From positions 155,943,047 to 156,007,046 of the forward strand of contig NC_030678.2 of assembly GCF_000004195.4 (NCBI RefSeq): DNA of 64,000 bases, read 5' to 3'. Positions 57,466 through 64,000 of the stretch are shown piece after piece. The notes under the pieces are model-generated. The model was not told the DNA's origin and searched no databases. It saw only the letters and a program-made list of their open reading frames with translations. Position numbers and translations under genes: made by a program. Source of the stretch: Xenopus tropicalis (lineage: Eukaryota; Chordata; Amphibia; Anura; Pipidae). Each line of letters begins with the position of its first letter. Positions within the stretch are counted from its first letter, which is position 1.

Positions 57466-59023
57466 CAGTGGAGGAAATAATTATTTGACCCCTCACTGAT
57501 TTTGTAAGTTTGTCCAATGACAAAGAAATGAAAAGTCTCAGAACAGTATCATTTCAATGGTAGGTTTATTTTAACAGTGGCAGATAGCACATCAAAAGGA
57601 AAATCGAAAAAATAACTTTAAATAAAAGATAGCAACTGATTTGCATTTCATTGAGTGAAATAAGTTTTTGAACCCTCTAACAAAAAAAGACTTAATACTT
57701 AGTGGAAAAACCCTTGTTTGCAAGCACAGAGGTCAAACGTTTCTTGTAACTGATGACCAAGTTTGCGCACATTTTAGGAGGAATGTTGGTCCCACTCCTC
57801 TTTGCAGATCATCTCTAAATCCCTAAGGTTTCGAGGCTGTCTCTGTGCAACTCTGAGCTTGAGCTCCCTCCATAGGTTTTCTATTGGATTAAGGTCCGGA
57901 GACTGACTAGGCCACTCCATGACCTTAATGTGCTTCTTCTTGAGCCACTCCTTTGTTGCCTTTGCTGTATGTTTTGGGTCATTGTCGTGCTGGAACACCC
58001 ATCCACGACCCATTTTCAGGAGAAGGAGGTTGTCGTTCAGGATTTCACGATACATGGCTCCGTCCATTTTCCCGTTAATGCGAATAAGTTGTCCTGTGCC
58101 CTTAGCAGAAAAACACCCCCAAAGCAAAATGTTTCCACCCCCATGCTTGACGGTGGGGACGGTGTTTTGGGGGTCATAGGCAGCATTTTTCTTCCTCCAA
58201 ACACAGCGAGTTGAGTTAATGCCAAAGAGCTCTATTTTGGTCTCATCAGACCACAGCACCTTCTCCCAGTCACTCACAGAATCATTCAGGTGTTCATTGG
58301 CAAACTTCAGACGGGCCTGCACATGTGCCTTCTTGAGCAGGGGGACCTTGCGAGCCCTGCAGGATTTTAATCCATTGCGGTGTAATGTGTTTCCAATGGT
58401 TTTCTTGGTGACTGTGGTCCCTGCTAATTTGAGGTCATTAACTAACTCCTCCCGTGTAGTTCTAGGATGCTATTTCACCTTTCTCAGAATCATTGACACC
58501 CCACGAGGTGAGATCTTGCGTGGAGCCCCAGAGCGAGGTCGATTGATGGTCACCTTCTCTCCCAGCTTCTTGCTAATGGTTTTGTAGCCCATTCCAGCCT
58601 TGTGCAGGTCTACAATTTTGTCTCTGACATCCTTGGACAGCTCTTTGGTCTTTCCCATGTTGGAGAGTTTGGAGTCTGCTTGATTGATTGATTCTGTGGA
58701 CAGGTGTCTTTTATACAGGTGACTAGTTAAGACAGGTGTCCTTAATGAGGTTGACTAATTGAGTAGAAGTGTCTAACCACTCTGTGGGAGCCAGAACTCT
58801 TAATGGTTGGTAGGGGTTCAAAAACTTATTTCACTCAATGAAATGCAAATCAGTTGCTATCTTTTATTTAAAGTTATTTTTTCGATTTTCCTTTTGATGT
58901 GCTATCTGCCACTGTTAAAATAAACCTACCATTGAAATGATACTGTTCTGAGACTTTTCATTTCTTTGTCATTGGACAAACTTACAAAATCAGTGAGGGG
59001 TCAAATAATTATTTCCTCCACTG
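57466..59023 (-). mobile_element. Second Tc1/mariner-type transposon, different family
   Basis: A 1558-bp element with ends CAGTGGAGGAAATAATTATT and its complement, flanked by TA (57464-57465 and 59024-59025). The inverted repeats are about 210 bp and look almost identical, from the tips through TTTTTGAACCC (left, about 57678) and its complement (right, about 58808). It carries a minus-strand transposase. The terminal repeats and protein differ from those of the element at 21939-23571, so this is a separate Tc1 lineage. It is inserted antisense to atp8a2. Confidence 0.93.
57692..58658 (-). pseudogene. Tc1-type transposase pseudogene (stop, frameshift, deletion)
   Basis: Minus strand. Starts [20 protein letters not shown] (ATG at 58658), a helix-turn-helix. 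The DDE motifs are present: [22 protein letters not shown] and [11 protein letters not shown]. Defects: GEKVT runs directly into INRPRSG, so from family knowledge about 14 residues of the second DNA-binding helix appear deleted. TAG at 58470-58472 stops the frame after LRKVK. One extra base near 57791-57793, in the codons after KEEW, shifts the frame; in the next frame the usual C-terminus ([14 protein letters not shown], then [11 protein letters not shown]) continues to TAA at 57692-57694. The segment between NDNLL and LKMGRGW also seems a few residues short. Confidence 0.92.
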
Positions 59024-59069
59024 TACATGTATCTATAAAGAACTGCCTGTACCTTCCCATTTTGCCTTT

Positions 59070-59590
59070 AAAGGGGAACTCTACCCAAACACAACTTTAG
59101 CTTTTTGAAAATTTTACATAATTTCAAGCAACTTTCCAATATTAATTAAAAAAGGTGCAGCCATTTCATGATTTTTGATGTAATGATATGGTCTGGAACA
59201 GTTACCTAAACCTGGCCCCCTATTCTCCTGCTGATCTGGCTGGCTTGTGTAGTAGTGGACATTTCCTCAGCCTGCATCCTCCATATCCCACATTCCCCTG
59301 CAAACATCAATAAGGAAAGGAACATCACAGTGCAATGCATTATGGGTTATGGAATTACTGTATGCTGTCTGTAAGCTGTGGAAAAGTGTTTACAATTTGC
59401 AACGTCACTGTTTTAGTCCCTCCTCCCTTGCCAGGATTTCAATGATGCAGAAAGAGAAGAACTGTTATTTAGCTGATTTCCGCAGATAAAAATGGTATTC
59501 ATTCATACTTTTTGAAGGAACAGGTTACAGTGATAGGTGTTGTGTGGGGCTCTTGAACAAATTTGAGACTTTGAGAACAAAGTCTAGTGC
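59070..59590 (+). mobile_element. TTAA-flanked MITE, second copy of the 1455 family
   Basis: Begins TTAAAGGGGAACTCTACCC and follows the same order of conserved blocks as 1455-1975. It lies directly after the minus-strand Tc1-type element. No coding potential. Confidence 0.75.
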
Positions 59591-59890
59591 TAAACTGAAC
59601 AGCAGCTGAGAGGACACACGTCTCACAGTGTATCTGAAGGGCACGGGCCTGACATAATGTTTGGGCTTTCAGTGTTAATTTGAATTGATGAACTTCATGG
59701 AAAAAACCCACAGCAGACTGTGGGTCATACTCTTTGTTCACTGCTGTCCATTGATAAATGTTATAATGAGAATAATGTTGCAGAAATGTTTGGGTAGTTT
59801 ATTCATTCCATGAAATAAAAATAAGGGGAAAGTATTAAGTAGCAACACATTAGACAAAGGGAGTTTTTATAAATGGGCAGAAGGGGTGTT

Positions 59891-59974
59891 TGCCCAGGGC
59901 GTAGCAGGACGGGGAGGGGGCCAACAACATCAGACCTTTCATATGCTATAACTTTTGCATAAAGCCCCCCACAG
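59891..59974 (+). repeat. GCCCAGGGCGTAGCAGGAC repeat, forward copy
   Basis: About 84 bp, TGCCCAGGGCGTAGCAGGAC through AACAACATCAGACC and TTTTGCATAAAGCCCCCCAC. Its complement lies at 61812-61902. Confidence 0.8.
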
Positions 59975-60715
59975 AATAAGAAGAGCCATCATTTTAATCA
60001 TCTGCAAGTTTCCTATGAAATAAATATTTTTATTCTTTTAATTTCAATCTTCCCTAATACAAAACTGGAGACATTTTTACCTAGTGGTGTTCCATGTAGA
60101 TGTGGCTTATGGGATTCTGTTGATGAGCCTACCAGGGCAAGACCTCCCCATCACCCTTCCTAAACTACATATAAAGAACTTAGAATAAGTCTGTTATTTG
60201 GGTTTACTCCACAAAGACCCAAGTTCCACAAGCAACAGATGAGCCTTAGTTCAACTCCCAGTCACAGACCACACAATCGCGCCATAGACTAAATATGAGC
60301 AACTTCAAAATAAATCTGTCATTCCGAGGTACTGATGGATTTAATTAAAAAATCTGTCATCTCGTGCGTTACCATAAGGGATGGGGAGAGGTTTCTGTTC
60401 CACTAATTTTAGTTCATTTGTAATTTGTTTTAAAACTGTGTATAGTGATGAAATAGGCTTTACCTAGTGTGTAAAATATACATAGCATATGTTGAGTTCA
60501 CTTTATATATGTATCATTATAAATCATTACTGAGCCAGTCAATTGGCTGAGACTGTCCATGACAGAGACAGGCAGTCCTTGAAAAGAAGTACAACATTTA
60601 AGGCATGGAACATCCAGTTGACATGATAACTTAATGCATCAATTTAAGGAGTCATTTGATACAAGTGATATCATTCTGCACAAGTTCTAGCTCACAACTT
60701 CATAAGCATAGTTTA

Positions 60716-61065
60716 TATAGTGTACACCCTGTTGTAAAATATAGGGGTATTGTAAGTCACCGAGGAGTTTCATGACCTGTATAAAAGCATGAGACCAAAG
60801 GTGACTTACAATACCCCTATATTTTACAACAGGGTGTACACTATTTATTATAATACACAAATTTCAGTCAGTCATGTGACAGAAACAACATCACTAAGCG
60901 CCGATTATAAGTGATAGCATCACCAAGCACCATCTGTAAGGATATAATTTACAGGATATCAATGGCTCTATATAATGTACAGATTATTCATGGCTCTTGT
61001 GTATTAGATAAATAATAATGTACCCCCTGTTGCAAAATATAAGGATATTAAAATTCACTGAGGCA
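60716..61065 (+). mobile_element. Hairpin-ended repeat, copy 2
   Basis: A 44-bp arm at 60718-60761 (TAGTGTACACCCTGTTGTAA...) faces a perfect or near-perfect mirror at 60800-60843. After it come TCAGTCAGTCATGTGACAG, CATCACCAAGCACCATC and a second partial arm near 61019. Homologous in reverse to 34575-34812. Confidence 0.78.
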
Positions 61066-61074
61066 TTCCATGGC

Positions 61075-62062
61075 CAAATTAAGGGAATTGTTCTGCCCCC
61101 AATAAGGGGTAATTATATCTTGTACTGTTTTATTATTACAGAGAAAAGGAAATCATTTAACCATTAAATAAATCCAATAGGGCTGTTCTGCCCCCAATAA
61201 GGGGTAATTATATCTTAGTTGGGATCAAGTACAGGTACTGTTTTATTATTACAGAGAAAAGGGAATCATTTAACCATTAAATAAACCCAATAGGGCTGTT
61301 CTGCCCCAATAAGGGGTAATTATATCTTAGTTGGGATCAAGTACAGGTACTGTTTTATTATTACAGAGAAAAGGGAATCATTTAACCATTAAATAAACCC
61401 AATAGGGCTGTTCTGCCCCCAATAAGGGGTAATTATATCTTAGTTGGGATCAAGTACAGGTACTGTTTTATTATTACAGAGAAAAAGGAATTATTTAACC
61501 ATGAAATAAACCCAATAGGGCTGTTCTGCCCCCAATAAGGGGTAATTATATCTTAGTTGGGATCAAGTACAGGTACTGTTTTATTATTACAGAGAAAAGG
61601 GAATCATTTAACCATGAAATAAACCCAATAGGGCTGTTCTGCCCCCAATAAGGGGTAATTATATCTTAGTTGGGATCAAGTACAAGGTACTGTTTTATTA
61701 TTATAGAGAAAAGGGAATCATTTAACCATTAAATAAACCCAATAGGATTGTTCTGCCCCCAATAAGGGGTAATTATATCTTATTTGGGATCAAGTACAAG
61801 GTACTGTATTATGTGGGGGACTTTATGCAAAAGTTATAGCAGATGAAAGGTCTGATGTTGTTGCCCCCCCCCCCCCCCCACGTCCTGCTACGCCCTGGGC
61901 AACAATAAAACAGTACCTTGATCCTAACTGAGATATAATGAATCCTTTTTGGGTTTATTTAATGATTAAATGAATGTTTAAAAGACTCAAATTATGCTGA
62001 TCCAAATTATGGAAAGATCCCTTGTCAGGTCCCGAGCGTTCTGTATAACAGGTCCCATACCT
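61075..62062 (-). mobile_element. 113-bp array with MITE terminus, interrupted
   Basis: About seven units at 61082-61810 (CTGTTCTGCCCCCAATAAGG). At 61812-61902 a separate 90-bp repeat interrupts it. It resumes with ATAAAACAGTACCTTGATCC and ends GGTCCCATACCT near 62062. The first terminus is missing; the array starts inside a unit. Confidence 0.82.
61812..61902 (-). repeat. GCCCAGGGCGTAGCAGGAC repeat, inverted copy
   Basis: Complement of 59891-59974 with a long C run (61865-61879) where the other copy has a GGGGAGGGGG tract. It interrupts the 113-bp array. Confidence 0.8.
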
Positions 62063-63468
62063 CCATAAAGAAGGTGGGTTATTCTGTGAATGGGTTCAGT
62101 GAGACCATAACCATGTGTCCAGACCACATGATCCTTTCCAGGGCCAGAACTAGGGGCCAGGTATAAAATGAGCAGGCAAAAAAAAGAAAAGCCTTGGATG
62201 CAGTACCATGGGGTCCAATTGCAGGGGGAACAGTGGATGTGGGGGAAGAAAGCGGAAGGTGACAGAGCAATCAGCAAGAAGATTACCAAGCAATGGTGGA
62301 GGGTGGTTTTGCAGAGACTGTGGTGCAGGTGGGTTGATAGTGGGCGGCATTAATGGTTTTGGGCAGGGTCTGCTGGGCCAGCAGGAAACTAGAAATAAAT
62401 TCAGTGCCCCAACACTTGGGTGTTCCACCCTCACCCCATAAGCGTCTGCAAATAAAAGGAATGTGGAGTGCACAGGGTGGGGGTTGGGGTGGGTGCAAGT
62501 AGAAGGAGTGCAACACAGCGTGTGGCAGCTTTTGATGGAGTTCATGACTGGGTGGGGGACCCTGAAGTGGCAGCCCCAGTGGGTTGTGGACACCCCAGTC
62601 CTACACTGGCTTTGGGTATGCTGGGTGGGTTCCAAGTTAAGTAGTATTTTGCCACTTAGTTTCTTGTTTCTTAACCTTTGGTTCCCAGATGTTGTTGGAC
62701 TACAACTCAGTATGTATTTACCCCTGGTGATAAGTCAAAGAATGCTGAGCACCCAAGGTTAAAAAACAGGGTGTCGGTTGGGATAAGGGTAATGAAAAAA
62801 ACCCGATTAATTTATGCCATGAAATAATGGATATTATAGAAAGACAGGTCAAAAAAATGACTGGAAGCCTAGATTTATATATTCAGATCATTGTGATGGA
62901 CACGCACGTTTGTAGTGAAACTCAGTTCTAATAAAAACAGCAATGAATTACAATTAGAATGACTGAAAATGTTCCAGCTCAGTGATTGTGACAAGAACAA
63001 GTGTGCTGACAAATTGGCTAAGGCGTACAACCTAGGAACGAGACCTAAAAAAGACATTTTTTTCTCTGTAGCTTTCATTCAGCGTGTAACTGACTCACCA
63101 AGGCAAAGAAGAAAAGGGCTTTTATTTCTTGTGACCAATTTCCGAGCGCCGAACTGAAGTGTTTTTCTCCGTAATATATACCTCAGGGGCAAGTCAGTTA
63201 GAGATAAAGTGATCCAGGCAGCCAAGCCTAAGAAAATATCCCCTGCTGCCCAACCATGAAAGCTCTTTCTAACATTCCCCGCACCGTGTGTAACTTGCCT
63301 ATGCAGATCAACAGATACAACACACTTTATTAGCAGTGCAGGTGCCCTGTGTGCCACTTGTGTGTGTGTATTTCAATTTAATTAGGATTTTTTATTTTGC
63401 TCAATGTGTACGCAGGACATTTCTTGTTGCAGACGTCTAGCTGCTGTTGTTATCCATAGAGAATGTTA

Positions 63469-64000
63469 AAGGGGTAGATCACCTTTTTGTTAACTTTTAG
63501 TATGTTATAGAATGGCCAATTCTAAGCAACTTCTTAGCAGCTAATCGACCCGTGTATGGGCACTACCGACGGGACAGCCCGACCGATATCTGGCCTGAAA
63601 TTGGGCAGATCTCGATCGGGCAGGTTTAAAAATCTAGTCGGATCGGGGACCGCATCAACGAGCCAAGCGACTTTGCCTATCCCTGTCGTTATAATTCGAT
63701 CGTTTGGCCCCAGGGCCAAACAATCAAATTAGCCTGGATTCTCCCGATATCGCCCACCCGCCAAGCGAACGGATCTTTTTACACCTTTAATTTTTCCAAC
63801 TTTCAAATAGGGGTCACTGACCCCAGCAGCCAAAAAACAATTGATCTATGAGGCTGCAGTTTTATTGTTATTGTTACTTTTTATTATTTATTTTTCTATT
63901 CAGGCCCTCCCTTATAAACTTATCTGTCTCTCATTTAAACCACTCCCTGGTTGCTAAGGGAATTTGAACCCTAGAAACCAGATGACTGCTGAAATTTCAA
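63469..64000. mobile_element. TTAAAGG MITE interrupted by a GGTCCCCATACAC-family MITE
   Basis: Starts TTAAAGGGGTAGATCACC followed by TTAACTTTTAGTATG, the left end of the family also seen at 8384 and 15797. At about 63535 it is interrupted by roughly 250 bp of the other family (GTGTATGGGCAC, GATCGGGCAGG, AAGCGAACGGATC), and resumes near 63785 with AGGGGTCACTGACCCC. It runs past the window end. Confidence 0.75.

Larger units (their letters stand above)
54969..64000 (+). other. atp8a2 intron 8, 5' part (gene runs off the right)
   Basis: At least 9 kb of intron after donor GTAGGA. It holds repeat fragments (55845-56060), a CTCF-consensus match (56371-56384), a LINE 3' end (56886-57105), a Tc1-type element (57466-59023), MITEs (59070-59590 and 60716-61065), a 113-bp array (61075-62062) and a nested MITE pair at the right edge (63469-64000). 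54970-55840, 59980-60700 and 62070-63460 contain no gene I can support. The exon with GDGAND was not found. Confidence 0.8.

Noticed and set aside
62150..62635. 161-residue Pro- and His-rich minus-strand frame
   Set aside because: Composition-driven, no domain, no splice context that I can see.
54969..64000. Next atp8a2 exon (VSPLQK/GDGAND)
   Set aside because: I scanned for the motif and found no matching frame with splice signals before the window end.

Overview
This window is vertebrate nuclear DNA, almost certainly from a clawed frog (Xenopus; I cannot separate X. tropicalis from X. laevis by eye). The evidence is a split gene with GT-AG introns, two Tc1-type transposons, and a dense layer of frog-type short inverted-repeat elements. 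It is not a prokaryotic or viral locus: no operons, tRNAs, rRNAs, CRISPR arrays or retroviral genes were seen.

The only gene I can support is atp8a2, a P4-ATPase phospholipid flippase, on the + strand. Eight consecutive internal exons lie at 472-554, 4078-4127, 14731-14800, 24462-24546, 26886-27025, 30304-30442, 33302-33366 and 54796-54968. They total 805 coding bases (about 268 residues), have matching phases and contain no stops. They encode the nucleotide-binding domain and the start of the phosphorylation domain, including the KGA and TGDK motifs. The exons with the catalytic DKTG and the GDGAND motif lie outside the window, upstream and downstream.

Everything else is intron. Introns 1 to 3 (to 24.5 kb) hold a 26-bp minisatellite, several TTAA-flanked MITEs, two copies of a MITE with an expanded 113-bp internal unit, and a nearly intact Tc1-type element (21939-23571). 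Introns 4 to 6 hold a long palindromic MITE (25368-25793), more 113-bp expansions, a CpG-rich repeat block and a hAT-type MITE with a perfect 8-bp target duplication. The 21.4-kb intron 7 is the richest: a CpG-rich MITE with another nested inside, an inverted-repeat element within an older repeat, a hAT-type element inside a 35-bp tandem array, a decayed LINE reverse transcriptase, and an (AT)n tract abutting a long hairpin. After the last exon come a second Tc1-type element on the - strand (57466-59023), another long 113-bp array and more MITEs.

No new protein system was found. The more unusual features are structural: a MITE family whose internal unit expanded at five places, a 26-bp array open in all three minus frames, several long hairpins, nested insertions, and repeat-poor stretches that are candidate regulatory elements.
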